Of a DNA stretch of 64,000 bases, positions 50,752 to 63,603 are shown one piece after another; the stretch's first letter is position 1; each line of letters starts with the position of its first letter. The position numbers and the translations under genes are program-made. This stretch comes from Pampus argenteus (lineage: Eukaryota > Chordata > Actinopteri > Scombriformes > Stromateidae), in the NCBI GenBank assembly GCA_036937835.1, contig CM072873.1, positions 18,121,501 through 18,185,500 on the forward strand, written 5' to 3'. Below the pieces are notes generated by a model that saw nothing but the letters and a program-made list of their open reading frames with translations, was not told the DNA's origin and did no database searches.

Positions 50752-52380
50752 GACTTATTGCAGTTTATATTAGACTACCTGACCTCTGTGAATTACTATA
50801 AAAGAGTTTACTGGCCATTTTTTTTTCTAAACTTTGTCGTTATATTAATCCCTTTCCGGTGAATAGCCTGATCCAAAAACTGACAAGAGCGTCCTGATTC
50901 AATACGCAGCAAGCTAGTAACGTTAGATAGTTTTTGAACACTACATTGCAAAATCCCTGCTGCTACTTTACTCTTTAACTATATTAAAAAACAGCTACTT
51001 ACATTACAACTTTGTTTAATGCTCGTTTAAATACTACGTTAAAATAAGTTTCTTTTTTTTTCTTTTTTTTTTTGCATTTTCACAGAGCAATTTGCCATTT
51101 TTCATTGTCACCTTTAACATCCTTATAACATTTTAACCACAACTAAATTAGCTTTATCGCTAGCGTGTGCTAACGTATGCTCCAGGAAATAGACGACACC
51201 CTTGGGAAGCTGACGTCGCCGGTAAATATTTTGGGTAAAAACGTTGACGTTACCGTTAGCCGTAAGATGCCAATTTAGAGGTCCAACTAGGATTAAGTCC
51301 CCACAGGTTCCGCCATCAAAGGTCAATGGATTCTTACTTTTTAGATATTCAACAAACTTAAAGATAGCGAAAGTGTCTTTGGCTTGTTTCTGGATCAACA
51401 CTAACGTACCAACTCATGCCTCTTGGTCCAACAGTTAGTTCACTCAACCTCCAAGCGTGTTTCGCTTCCTGGGATTGGAAGAGCAACAAGTGTATTCCGT
51501 CTACATCCGCGGATCTATAGCGTTTCTACTTCAGCAGTTAATAAACTCCACAGCAGCCATCCTGCGATATACGTCAACTAAACTATAAATATATACAAAC
51601 GATATAGTTTGTGGTATATATTTTTTTTAAGTAGACGATTAAAAATGCGTTGTATTGCCTCCCGGGCGGAGGAATACATGGAGGTTTTCAGAGCCATGAC
51701 ATCAGACAGCTGGAATGCGGAGCGGTGAAAATGCCAGAAATGGGACAGCTGGCTGTAACTACTGGCCGCTGACCTGTCTGTTTACCTTTTACATCGACTG
51801 ACAGCTGTAATCGCAAACACAGTATACTGTGCAATAATTAAATCCTTACCTTCCTTTTTTTAACTGTTTACAAAACAGCCCAAGTCATATTCCTTTAATG
51901 TGGTAATGTATATTTGCTGCTGGTTGCAGGCTGAGTAATTACCAGTTTAATAATTTGATGCAAGCTTGCAAGAAGCACAATAGAAATTTTATTGCAATTG
52001 TAAAAAGACACTTTCTGGTGACAGTTAACTCCTAGTAGCTACATATCAGAGGCATATGTCAAGTCAAGCTTTGTAACAGCATTGTTTTTCTAGAAATGTG
52101 AAAATGTAAACTGCAGCTACATCATACTGAAGACTGACTGAGCACACTGCAATCCATTAAAACTACAAAATCCACACCTCTGAAATCAGTGCAATGCTAG
52201 GACTATTTTTTTTGCAATTTTGCAAATCATGCTAGTCACCATGGGGTAAAAATGTATATAAATAAATGCATTTAGAGCATTACTCTGGAGATCAACTACA
52301 GCTCAATCACTGTCTCCAATATATGGCCGTTTTACAGTACATTTTGAAAACTGACATTTTTATTGTACATTTCTAAAAAG
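50398..52380. other. ptpn21 upstream region / gap to spata7
   Basis: No protein-coding exon recognised. Contains a compound (AT)n(GT)n run at 50717-50751, GTTAGC/GCTAAC-type motifs between 50918 and 51260, and a CpG-containing stretch at about 51430-51540 that may be the ptpn21 promoter and first exon. The right part is the end of the spata7 transcription unit. Confidence 0.45.
50717..50751. repeat. (AT)n(GT)n compound microsatellite
   Basis: About eight AT units followed by eight GT units. Confidence 0.85.
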
Positions 52381-52381
52381 A

Positions 52382-52387
52382 TTTATT
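52382..52387 (-). terminator. Poly(A) signal of spata7
   Basis: AATAAA on the minus strand, about 200 bases after the spata7 stop. A second one lies about 20 bases further on (52359-52364). Confidence 0.55.
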
Positions 52388-52587
52388 TTTAAAAACAGAA
52401 AAGAAGTAAAACAAAGAAGTAAAGCATCTAATTGGCAGGGCTTGTAAAACATGCAAAAAGCAGCCAGTGTACAATTACATTTACAAAACTATACTTTCAG
52501 AAAATGAAATGTTACATTTCTCTCTTGAACAACACTCCTTGGTAACACAATCATTAAAGGACATTTAATCCCTGAATACAGCAAAAC

Positions 52588-53671
52588 TCAGAACTCATCA
52601 TCACTGACAGAAGCTATTGTATTTGTATGTTGCTCATTTGCATCCTCCATGTTGTCACAGTGTGTATTGCTGGTAATATGCAGCGACTCTGACAGACTTC
52701 TTCCCAGATCCTCAAGATCTTTAGATTGTCCATCGTACCCGCCTTCAGCTTGGTCTTGATGGACTCCTTCATCCCCGGTTAAAGTGGTGTATTCATGGTT
52801 TTGACTGATGATTATTTTGTTTGTTACAACTGTGTCCTCGTGAACTGGATGGACGTCTTCTTCACTGAATACAGCATTATCAGAAACATGCTCATTTAGA
52901 GAAGGAGAGCTAATTCCATTTTCCTGATTGTCATCCTCCTCAGCCTTTTCGTTAGTTTTAGTTGGTGAAGCAATCCTTTGAGGAGAGCCCACGGGTGTAG
53001 AAACCAATAAGGGATCAGCATAATCTGGTGAACCACTGAATTTAATCAGTGACGTATAAGGGAAAAGGTCATTGCTTTCTTTGGTTTTCTGCTGTTTCAC
53101 ATCCCCTGATTCCAGCTGTGGTACAAATGTATCAAGCAGATATTTCTCCTTTTTTTCAAGCTCTGCAATGGAGGTGGATGTATTGGTTGGCTCCTCAAAA
53201 TCTTTACGTAGAACTTCCAGAAGGTGGCGCATTTTACCCTAAAACAGGCAATGCAATAAGATTCAGTTCAGGAGACCTTTGTGAAATCATTTTATTTTTT
53301 TATTTTCAAATATTTATCCCAAAATATTCAGTATATATACTCACCACATTAAGTTGATGCCGATTCATGTCGATATGACGCTTTATCACCCGGTCTAGGA
53401 CCCTTTTGGAAGACAAAGACACTTAAAACAATGCAGCTTGTAGTCTCTCAGACTGAAAATTTGCTGTGATTATTAACATAAAGCATAAACAATAAAATAT
53501 TTAAAGTGATTTATATAAATTGTCAATAAAAACCTGTCAGAGATGGAACCCCTGGACAAGATGTCGTCTGTTACAGCAGAAATGAATTCGAGGTACATTA
53601 GTTCTTCTTCCCTGAAAAAAAAAATTTCACAGGCTACATTACCTACATTTTGGATGGTTCACAATAGCAAA

Positions 53672-53712
<41 letters not shown>

Positions 53713-56700
53713 GGTGTGGTGAGCACTTACTCTGCAGATATACTCTTGACAAGGGGACATTTCCTGCCTTCTGGTGAAACCCTAAAAGACAGTACTTAGA
53801 TTTAATATAATGCATAAAATATAATATACAACTTCTAATTCATAATATTACCTGGATGAGGAGTCAAAGACATCATAGTCTCTGCTCTTGTTTGCTTGAG
53901 TTTGTTTTGTGGATCCTGAGAAATATGTGCCATTGAACTCATCCTCAGACCACTCGTGCTCTGTACTAAATACCTGTAAAACAAAAAGGACTGTGAAATG
54001 AGAAAAGATGTTCAATATTGTCCAGGCTGTGTCTCGTGATCAAATATATACTGTAGCTTGTACAGAATGTGATCGTAAACAAAATCAATTTCAAAGTATT
54101 TATGGTGTAAAGGGACAATAAATCACAAAAGGTTTATTGACCTTGAACCACAAGCAGTAAAGCTCTACAATTTTTTATAGTCTTTATTTTAATACTCTAC
54201 CATAGAATATCAATAGGTTAATTGATAATAATAATAACAAACAAATTAGTATGCCACAACAAATAAAGCATTAATAATTGCTGATAAGCTCATAAAATAA
54301 ACTTAAAAATTACCTGAGATGGCTCATAAAATTCCTTGTTTTTTGTGCTGCGTAAAAGAGATAGAATTCAAGACATTAGGCCAGATGTTGCACGTGTTGA
54401 ATGAATTATTCAATAATTATATTTATGAAGACATATATCTATTGCTATCTGCTGAGACTCACTGAGATGTTTAATAAGTACCTTCCGTGATATGTCTCCT
54501 GCGGCATCAATCTTGAGTTAGCGCTATCCTGAGTAGGGTTTCTTCGTGGAGCTCTGTAGTAGCGATATTTTGACAGATATGAGCTCTTGTCTGATTTCAA
54601 GGTCTTAGGGGTGAACGGTTTATCATGAGTAAAGTGCTGTGAATGTTTCTGGAGCAAGTCTCCACTGTACGTCTTCTGGACGGGGTCTTGGAAAGTCTTG
54701 TAGCAACTTTGATTTCCTGAAGCTGCCAGTGAACCTGCAGACAGCTTTCTGTGCGACGCGGCCTCTGGATTCTGGTACTTTAATTCTGAAGCTGAGCGAG
54801 TATGATGGGATTGGTTCTGAGAACCTGCTTTACATGTTGGATAAACTATCTCCTTTGCATTAAAGGAGGTGCTGAATCTTGGGCTGGAGACCATGGAACT
54901 TCTTGAGCAGAGGAAGGGGCTGTCATCATACTGCACAGATAATCTACTCTGAAAAGCAAACATATTGTATTGAATCAGATATTGTACATACTGAAATGAC
55001 AAGTTATGTGGGATCAATGGCACAGTCTTGATTTCTTACCTGGGCTGAGGAGCAAGAGGCTCTGCTATTCCTCTGAGACAGGGAGTGGGCTGACCGGGGA
55101 CGACTTCCTTTCCTCAACCGCTCCTGCCTGATCTGGTCATTATCTGTTAACAGGAGTGGAAAAACTGAAAAGACACAGGCGATAGTCTGCTCTACACCGT
55201 GTAACTACCTCTGACAGCAGCAGTTTCTCACATACAATTTAATACAAAAAGGAAATACCACCGTGACTTTATATGCAGTAATGCTCAATACATCCTAGTG
55301 GTTATTCTGTGAAAAGTAAAGTGTTGTAATTTACATTTATGCTGTAGCCATTTCTGCTGAACCTGCCTTGTTGTTTATTTTAATTCATGTATTGACTTTT
55401 CACAGCCCCCAGAGAACAGGCACTATGTGTAGGTCTAAAAAGCATATGTGATAGCATATTTACAAAAGGGGTAAGAGCATGACTTTCACCATTAGAGATG
55501 AGGATACGGATGAGTTGTATCCTGTACTCAAATAAGATGAGTGGCTGCTTTGTATTATATCCTCACTGAGGTTACTGGCAGTGCAGCAATTGGCTTCTGT
55601 CTGTATTATGATTCATAAATAAATTCCTGTAATGCAGGCTAACACTTGTGCTCAGTAGGTTCTTTGGTTTTTTTATTCTGAGTAAACATTTCTACTAATC
55701 ATCATGCTATTAAACTCCAGTATGTTTGTGCTAGAACTTAAGAATATATTACATACAAACAAAATGATCCTAGAAATGTAAAGTGTTTTGAATATTGGAT
55801 TATTTGCTCTTTTTGTATTTCACTACTTACACTTTACACTGTGTATCAAACTTTTGGGCACTGAGGCATCAACGACGGCTGTGGAGAAAAATGTAAGTTC
55901 ACAACAGATTATCACTCAAGTTTTTAGACATGTTTTTAGACGCTTCAACATACGTGCATATTGTGTAGATAAGAGCTGAATGTGTTTTTGGTCTAATGAA
56001 TACCAATGAAGGCATCACTATAAATTCCTCACCTTTAGCTGAATAAACCTTTTTGTAATGAGACACCATGTGGTCTCTAATGATGGATTGCGTCAACTTA
56101 CTGGAGGAACGAGGGCAAAAAGCTAAAAATACAAGAACGAGAGCAACAAAAACTGTTAAATGTAGCTGTTATCTCTCATTAACTCATAAACTCATTATAT
56201 TTCTCATACTAATAAGCACATATAAATACTTACGACTACTTTTCAAAGTTTGTCCTCTCATATCAGGGTTGCAATCAGGGACTGATGATGCACTCCCTAA
56301 AATGGAGACAGGCATGAACATGTTGACTCCCATAAAAGATTTAAAGATTGACAAAATAGCAATGGCATTTTTAATCATGCAAGAAATCAAGGATAATAAA
56401 GTACAAAAAACATGGTGCAGATAGATTATAAAATGTTATTAGTTATGTTATTTTTGCACATTGTAAAGTGCATACTTGACTCTGATAACATGTAATGGAA
56501 ATTTTCTGTCATCTTTAAATATTGTTAGACTTATTATATTATGACAAATAATATATCATACATGTGTGTTTGTATACTTATATACTTTGTATACTATATT
56601 TTGATTTGTCTCGCTGTTATGCTCTTCATGCTCTGCCTCTTTTGTTTAAAAAAATAACTAAATATTTTATTATATACTTAGTTATTGAAATTAGAGCTGA

Positions 56701-57146
56701 TCAAAGCCGCATTTTCAGTCTTTAATATTGTCATCTGCTGTGTTGCTGTGCATGTAACAATAAAATCTCTTGACATGGATCTATAATGACAATGATCAGT
56801 AGGCCTAAAAACAGATGATGTTCAATATGATGAACTAGCATAGTCTAATCTAACACAACCTAAGCGTTTGTTACAAGTCAACATAACAACACAATTTCAT
56901 TTAGTCTTCAATAAAAACAATTAATACCCGTCCTTTGTCTAGCTTGATAAACTCGAAGCCATATTAGTGAGTGTGTACACAGTCAGTAAGGAGTTTATCT
57001 TTAGTTAGCTGCCTAAGCATAATTTCAACTCGCTGCCTTCTGTCGCGTAAACTAGCCTCACAGCTAGCTAACTAATGCTAACGCTAATGTGTACTTTGCG
57101 TACCTATTCTTGAGTCCATGACACTGTTACTCTCAGCGTATCCCAT
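52588..57146 (-). CDS. spata7: SPATA7, photoreceptor ciliary protein (11 coding exons, one frame break)
   Basis: SPATA7 works at the connecting cilium of photoreceptors with RPGRIP1; human loss causes retinal dystrophy. Minus-strand exons from the start: 57104-57146, 56234-56296, 56033-56122, 55040-55143, 54482-54948, 54314-54347, 53852-53973, 53731-53782, 53534-53611, 53345-53402, 52588-53238. Conserved pieces: GDLLQKH, KPFTPKTLKSDKSSYLSKYR followed by YYRAPRR, EEELMYLEFISAVTDDIL, and KMRHLLEVL. The exons sum to 1762 bases, one more than a multiple of three. Exons 1-7 join in one frame and 8-11 in another, and no alternative nearby junction with good splice signals repairs this. Reading one A fewer in the A4 run of exon 8 (53760-53763) would give a continuous protein of about 586 residues (human 599). 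A base-call or assembly error in the run, or a real frameshift, are both possible. Confidence 0.88.
53672..53713. repeat. (TC)n(AT)n compound microsatellite
   Basis: In the spata7 intron between exons 8 and 9, ending 18 bases before exon 8. A simple repeat this close to the exon with the frame break may also have affected read alignment there. Confidence 0.85.
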
Positions 57147-60017
57147 TTTCTTCAGAAATATCCGTCGGCGACAGAGCTTCGATACATTCAGGAACTACAG
57201 TGTACTTAACCGTAAACATTTTAACGGTGTAAGGCAAGCAAGTAACGTACTGACAACAACCTAATACTAGCTTATAAGCAGATGAGGTACAGAGCAAAGC
57301 TTCCCCGTCGCCATGCTGGTTGCTATGAGTGCGTTGTCATCACGCGCATGCGTAAAACGAACCACACCCTAGCCCCTCCCCCTTCCATCCAGAATTTAAT
57401 ACAATGCAGCAGCATTAAAAATGACACCTATCTGCATTATATATTATGGCTTTCACTTGTCAGGCAATATAATGTCTGACTTATTTTAATCACAAATATG
57501 GTATATAATATGCTATAACCAGTATTAACCACTTACTGAGTGCATTGAATGGCTACAGCACATGCTACAGACAACAAACAATACAACATGTAGTGGGATT
57601 TTTTGGGTGTGGGTTTTGTAGTTATATTTGGAGCTGCAGTTTGTACATTAAACAGGCTGAAGCAGGTGGAGCCAGTGTGAAAGCCCATAAACTGCAGGAA
57701 AAGCCAGCCTATATTGTCCTCAGTGGTCATAAAACACAGTGGCATGTATGCTACAACGCTGGAGCTAAATAAGAGCTGGCAGGATTAAACAGATGTGCTT
57801 GGATTTTATACAACAGTCTTCCTAATAGTGAAATTATTTCAATATTAAGCAGACGGGGAAACATTAGTGGTACTAGAGATCCAGGGCCACCTAAAAACTG
57901 TTCTCTCAGGGTCCTAAAACAGTAAATATCTATCATGCCAGACATGTTTCGTGACTTTAATTGGCCATTAAGTAAATATTATCAATTGTATATATAATTG
58001 AATATGCGTTATTGTTATGCATGCTTTCCTTAAGTGAGTGTTGGATGAGGTGCACACATCTCTGGCCCTTGTGTGTGTAATGCTCACTTAAACTGAAGTG
58101 ATTATGGTATACATCCTTAACCTGCTCTATGCTGCAGGGGCCGGGAGTAATTACACCATAAAGGGTAGAGTTTAAATCAAAGCCACCTGAGAAAGCATCT
58201 CTGGTTTGCCACGTGGCTTTTTAGGACTAGAACAGCAAATATTATGATTATTAATTCAAGGTATGTGCACTCCTTGAGCACCGAGGTCCTAAATCCTTAC
58301 CAGATACACCCAGACTGTTTTTGTACATGATGTACTGATGTTCCTGTTTCTTGCCAGAGTGTGGTATACATGCCATCTGGCCTACTAACAACCACAACTA
58401 TTTTCCCTCATTTAGAGTCATGCAGGAGTGCAACAAATCTGATTAAACGAGTACGCGTTGCTTACGAGAACATTCTGTCAACAATATATTTTTAATTCTG
58501 ACAGGTTCCTTGCATTGTTTGGCAGACCTTTTGACCTCTTGCGTCATTTACCAGCAAGTATTGTGAATTCATTCTGTAACATGAAATAAGTGAACGAGCA
58601 GCTTGTTTTGAACAGTGCAGCCACCTTCCACCACATACTCATTCATGCTTTAGCTTTTGTTCTCTCAAACTGAACGACACTTGATGACAGTTATATCTAA
58701 CGTTTTCTAAAGAAAGACTTTGACTCCTCATAGCAGGAACGGCTCTGCTGGAACTAATAACTAATCATTGATCGCTCTATTCCATTCATTCATGTTATTA
58801 CTTACACGTGTGTTTGACAAATCTGGTGTCAATTCAACATACTTTGCATTATTGCTAATCCTTTTTGACTTCCTAAGTATTTATTTCAAGCTGGCCCAGT
58901 CAGTATAATCTTTCTTCTCACTTTTATATGATCTTCTTCTCCTTTTTTAATCCTGTTTTTTTTTTTTATATATAGTCGCAGTAACATAACCTTGACAGAA
59001 ATAAGCAGTATCACATGCTGGAGGGTAGAAAAGTCATTAATGTAATTAAAAATGAACAAACCATGCAAAATACAAGAATATAATCATTCAAATACAACCT
59101 AACCTGCAACACCTGAATGTGTTTTGGCTACAGATTCAATGTTTTAAGTTGCACACATCCACAAGCCTTCAGATCTATTCTATAGTCTTTTTTTAATTTT
59201 TCCATGAAAACAACTTGCTTCCTATAATTCATCTTCATCATCTGTCTGAGCGACTTGTCTTTAGTTATAGAAGTTCATCTCTAATGCACCGTTTCCCACA
59301 CATGTGAATGATGTAATGGTCTAAGTCTGCCACTGATTTGGCGTACATCCCTGACTTGCCGCCCTGCGCCATGTGCTCAGCTGCCGGTTCCCAAATGATG
59401 AGGAGATAATCCTATTTTGGAGGAGGAGGGGAAAAAAAAGAAACAAGAGTGAGTATTTAAAACGCATATGAGATAAATTGGTGACATTATAGCTGATGTA
59501 AAGCTCGAGGCTAATTCCATTCATCTATTTACAGTTAAAAAGCAGGTGGAGTAATGAAAGGGAGGAGAGCATCTCTCCCTCGTTGTTCTCACTGCCGGCG
59601 TAACGCGTGCGTAAAGTTGCTTGTTTGGACACACTCCAGCTGTGTTTATGGACCCGATCACTGATGCGTGTGTGTTTGAGTGTGAGATATTATGTGATTT
59701 GGTCCTCGGAGCGGTGAGACAGCGACAGTGAAAAAGGTCTCACAAGTATCTCAGTCTGTTAGACGAACACCACGCGTCCGAGCAAGGTGGAGAAAAAAGG
59801 AGGAGGAGGAAGGGGGGTACAGCAGAAGCAGACAATGCGGGTTTGGCGCTGCGTTTATTTCTGCTTATTTACACCAACATCCACGAAAAGATGATGTGCC
59901 GAAGATGTGGGGAAATAATTCCTCGTGATCTAGCTATTTTTCTGCATTTTATTTTTTATTATTTACAATCGCATTGAACCAAATTCCCTGCGTTTTTGAT
60001 TAAGAACAAAATAAGAG
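57147..60017. other. spata7-kcnk10 divergent intergenic region
   Basis: The two genes start in opposite directions from this 2.9 kb stretch. Next to spata7 (57150-57360) it has CpG, an NRF-1-like and an RFX-like site. Next to kcnk10 (about 59560-59900) it is GC-richer, with GGCGTAACGCGTGCG and purine-rich stretches, a plausible kcnk10 promoter and 5' UTR. The middle is AT-rich with no recognised exon or repeat family. Confidence 0.5.
57319..57353. promoter_or_regulatory. Candidate spata7 promoter elements: RFX X-box-like and NRF-1-like sites
   Basis: GTTGCTATGAGTGC at 57319-57332 has one perfect RFX half-site and a poor second half, matching about 11 of 14 consensus positions. CGCGCATGCGT at 57343-57353 is close to the NRF-1 palindrome. 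Both lie 170-210 bases upstream of the spata7 start codon, the usual place for X-boxes in cilium genes. Function is inferred from the motif and the ciliary role of SPATA7. Confidence 0.45.
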
Positions 60018-61139
60018 ATGAAATTCCCAATAGAAAACCCGAGGAAACAAGTTAACTGGGACCCAGAACAAGGTCGGTAAATCCTGCTTTCCTATTGTTG
60101 TGTTATAACTTTAACATATATGGCATTTTAACAGCACTCCTAATCTCAACGTGTCTTGGCCACAAGACGTGAGAGAGACAATAAATCGCATCAGGGTTAC
60201 AGAGTGTTAACCGACCTGAACAATTTTTATACAATTTCTAATTCATGATTGTGTTCATTTTTACTTTCGGTTTCGTTTTATTTGTGTGTTTTTGACAATG
60301 CAAAAAAGAAAAAAGAGCATTAACGCAGGACTGGGGGTTGTTTCTTTATTCTCCATCCTCTGTGTGCTCAGCTGTGTAAAGCAGAGCTGCTGGGAGCTTC
60401 TGCTGCGTCAAGCTCACCGAAATAACCGGCATGAGACCGAGAGAGAGATGTAAAAATTAAAGCATGCAAAGTTGTTGCATGAAATCAGTTAATATCAAGA
60501 GGTCTTTTTATGGACTATAGACACACACGGCATTCACTGCATGAGGCTGTGATTTCTAACTATAACCATGTCATGGCTGGTGATTGCATGATTGACTACT
60601 GCCAATTACAGACCTCTTACAGGAAATATAAATATTAAATATGTTTTATTTTATTTAATATTTAAAATGTTTTTTTTCTACTTTTGTTATGAGGTAAATA
60701 GAATGACAAACTGCTATTTGCAATTTCAATAAATATTGACATTTATTTTTTTGCCGGAAGTCGTAGGTCTGCACGCGGTATTCAGGGTAACTTGACGGTG
60801 TTTTGTGAGGCTCAGCTGGTGAGTTAAACGCCTACAACCTGTCTGGTGCCATAAGGAACCACTAGGCCAAGAGCCAACCTGAGCCAACCTAAAATCTGCC
60901 TCCATGGTTACTACACTTAGTTTTGGATTTAGCTCATCAGTGAGTAAATTATGTTTTTGTTTTTTATACCACAATAAGCAGATGACAAACATGCAAACAC
61001 TGTGGTAAATGATAGATACAATATTTTATAATGGTCATGAAAATCATCATGATCCACACCAGTTTCTGTGGCTGAACATATGTTTGATGGACTTGAGCAT
61101 TTCCTCTGCTTTGGCCAGACATGCTGGAAGCAAAGAGGG

Positions 61140-61200
<61 letters not shown>

Positions 61201-61848
61201 TATCAGATATTATCAGGTAAAAACACTGCTCCACTCAGGCCTTATTTAATTTGCCAAAATCAATATGAAGCAGCTTCAAAGGTTTGATTTTACAATAATG
61301 CTACACAGTTTCAGACATTTGAAACCAATTATTTTGGGTTTTTTTTGGTTTAAAATATCAATTACAGACATATATATTATATTTTACTTATACTTGTTTT
61401 GTTTTTTAAATCACTTCAATTGATAAAAATAAATAAATAAGCAGGAAACAGATTTCTGCCCTGCCCTCTGTGTCGCTGCGCACAGCTGATTTATTCAATT
61501 TCACTCGCTCACAACACGAGATGATAAACAGTTAGGACTAGTTATGGATTTGGCCTAATTTGCTGTTAATTGGTAGATGTTTCATCATAATGACTGCACC
61601 AAATCCATCACAAGATATTAGTATAGGGTCGTAATCTCATGCTGCTTCACCTTTCAATTTTAATTCTCTAATTCATCTCATGTTCTAAAAATAGCCAGCC
61701 ACCTCCCTTAAAGGCATATACTGTAAATTGAAAGCTTCTGATATCACTTTAGCGTTATTGATTCGCTCACGATACAGGGATTAACTAACAAGATTTATAG
61801 CTGAACAGTGAGTAAGACACTTCCTGGATGTCCTTGACTCATCATAGT

Positions 61849-61897
<49 letters not shown>

Positions 61898-63603
61898 TAA
61901 TGTGTGTAATTGTATACATTTTGTTTAGCATATCCCATTAAACAAAAGCGAAACGGTGCCTCCCTCAAATAAATCCACGTCTTATTCCTAAACCTCTGAG
62001 AGTTGCATCATTGTAGATGCCAGGCTCCACCCAGACACTGCATGCTCGCTAGTCAGAGAGAGATGGGAACATCAGGGGTGAAGAGTAGGAGCTCTGAATT
62101 TAAATTTGGTTTCCTCCAAGATACTGCTATGTCACATGGATAACCTGCCCCAGCGCACATGCATTTATCTTAAAACATATCCCGAATCCAATGACTGAAA
62201 GTGCCACTGCCCTGCTTTTATAGTCTATTAGAAAGATTAGATTCTGCTTCCCAGTAATGACTATAACACAATTTGCATCTCCACTGAGAAATACTGTAAG
62301 GGCTGAGTAGCAACTGGTGTGAATATTTATGGTTAAATATATTGCAAATGCTTTCCTTGTTTTGCTTTCTAGATGTAATCTCCAAACAATAATTTCAGAT
62401 ATGCATCTATAGTTCAGGATGCTTTTTCCTTTTAGTTCATGCGTTCATTTAATGACAGCCTTCAACTGGCTATAGGGTTTTCTGCATAAGTGATTAAGGC
62501 AGTAGCTGCGGACCTTTGAGGCTCCACTTCAGGGTACTAATGGCTTTTATGTGTAGAGCCCAAAAGAAATTCCCAGAATGACAAGCGGTGGAGAGTCTCG
62601 CTGTGGACCTCCTTTGGAACAGCTGCAGGCCAGATAACCAACATTTTTACTGATAGCTTTGGATGTTGGCTTTAGCCCAGAGTAAGAGTGACTTTAGGTT
62701 TCCAATAGCTGTAATGTGGTTTATCTGTACATTGAGTTTGTAGTTTTACAGACAAGTTTCCACATCACACTTTGTTGCACACTGGATCTGCACACCTGGG
62801 TCCAAACTAGCTGTGATGTTATAAATCATCCTTGTAGCTTTGCGCTTTCAGCAAATGGAAGTTAAAAAAAAGCTAACTGGAGTCAAACCCTGCACATACA
62901 TCTTTCTGCACAGCGAAGGCTAAAACATCCAAGCTAGGTAACAAGAAGACACATTTAATTTTAGCTAATGCAGCAGACTCGTTATCACAGACCAGGAGAC
63001 AAAACAGACATGGTGATCTGTGAATACAACAGCACTGGAAATGCCCAAGATGCCCTGTGTAATCATCTCCAACTCACTTATGAATCTTTCAAGACTAAAG
63101 GCTGTCTCTGTCTTGGTATCCTCCAACACAAAAGGTAAATTACACATGTATTAATCTAGTCTTGTGTTTTGCTCTGATTCTCTTTCTTAGTGGCGGTCCA
63201 GACCACCTTGGTCCCTCCTAAAAAGGCCCAGTCTGGCACGGTGAAGTCAAGCCTAGTCCAGGCCAGTGTGGCAACCATGCAGAACCCCATGGGCTGTGAG
63301 CCAAAGGCCAACGGTCACTGTCCGCTGCCACGCCTGTCCATCTCCTCCCGCTCTGCCAGCGTGGTTGCCAGCATGGACACCAGCTGTGACGGCTCGGCTG
63401 CGCTCCACTCTGTGATGAAGTGGAAGACGGTGCTGACGGTGTTCGTCGTGGTCGTCATCTATCTGGTTTGCGGAGGTCTGGCATTCCAGGCTATGGAGCA
63501 GCCGTTCGAGAGCATCCGGAAGAGCAGCATCACTCTGGAGAAGGCGTCCTTCCTGCAGAAACACTCCTGTGTTACTCCTGATGAGCTGGAGGCACTCCTC
63601 AAG
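60018..63603 (+). CDS. kcnk10: KCNK10 (TREK-2) potassium channel, N-terminal exons only
   Basis: Two-pore-domain leak K+ channel of the plasma membrane, gated by stretch, heat, pH and lipids. Exon 1, 60018-60072, encodes MKFPIENPRKQVNWDPEQ plus a split codon, matching one of the alternative human KCNK10 first exons. Exon 2, 63191-63603, joins in phase and gives VAVQTTLVPP, then PRLSISSRSASVVASM, then the first membrane helix (about residues 97-119, after VMKWK) and the start of the extracellular cap (EQPFESIRKSS). About 156 residues lie in the window; pore loops and the remaining helices are beyond the right edge. The LSISSR motif and QPFES spacing fit KCNK10 better than KCNK2. Internal methionines at about residues 48, 52 and 80 could serve as alternative starts, as described for TREK channels. 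Head to head with spata7 as in human. Confidence 0.92.
61141..61200. repeat. (TG)n(AG)n compound microsatellite
   Basis: About 24 TG units followed by six AG units, in kcnk10 intron 1. Confidence 0.9.
61849..61896. repeat. (GT)n microsatellite
   Basis: About 24 GT units in kcnk10 intron 1. The rest of this 3.1 kb intron shows nothing I can identify. Confidence 0.9.
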
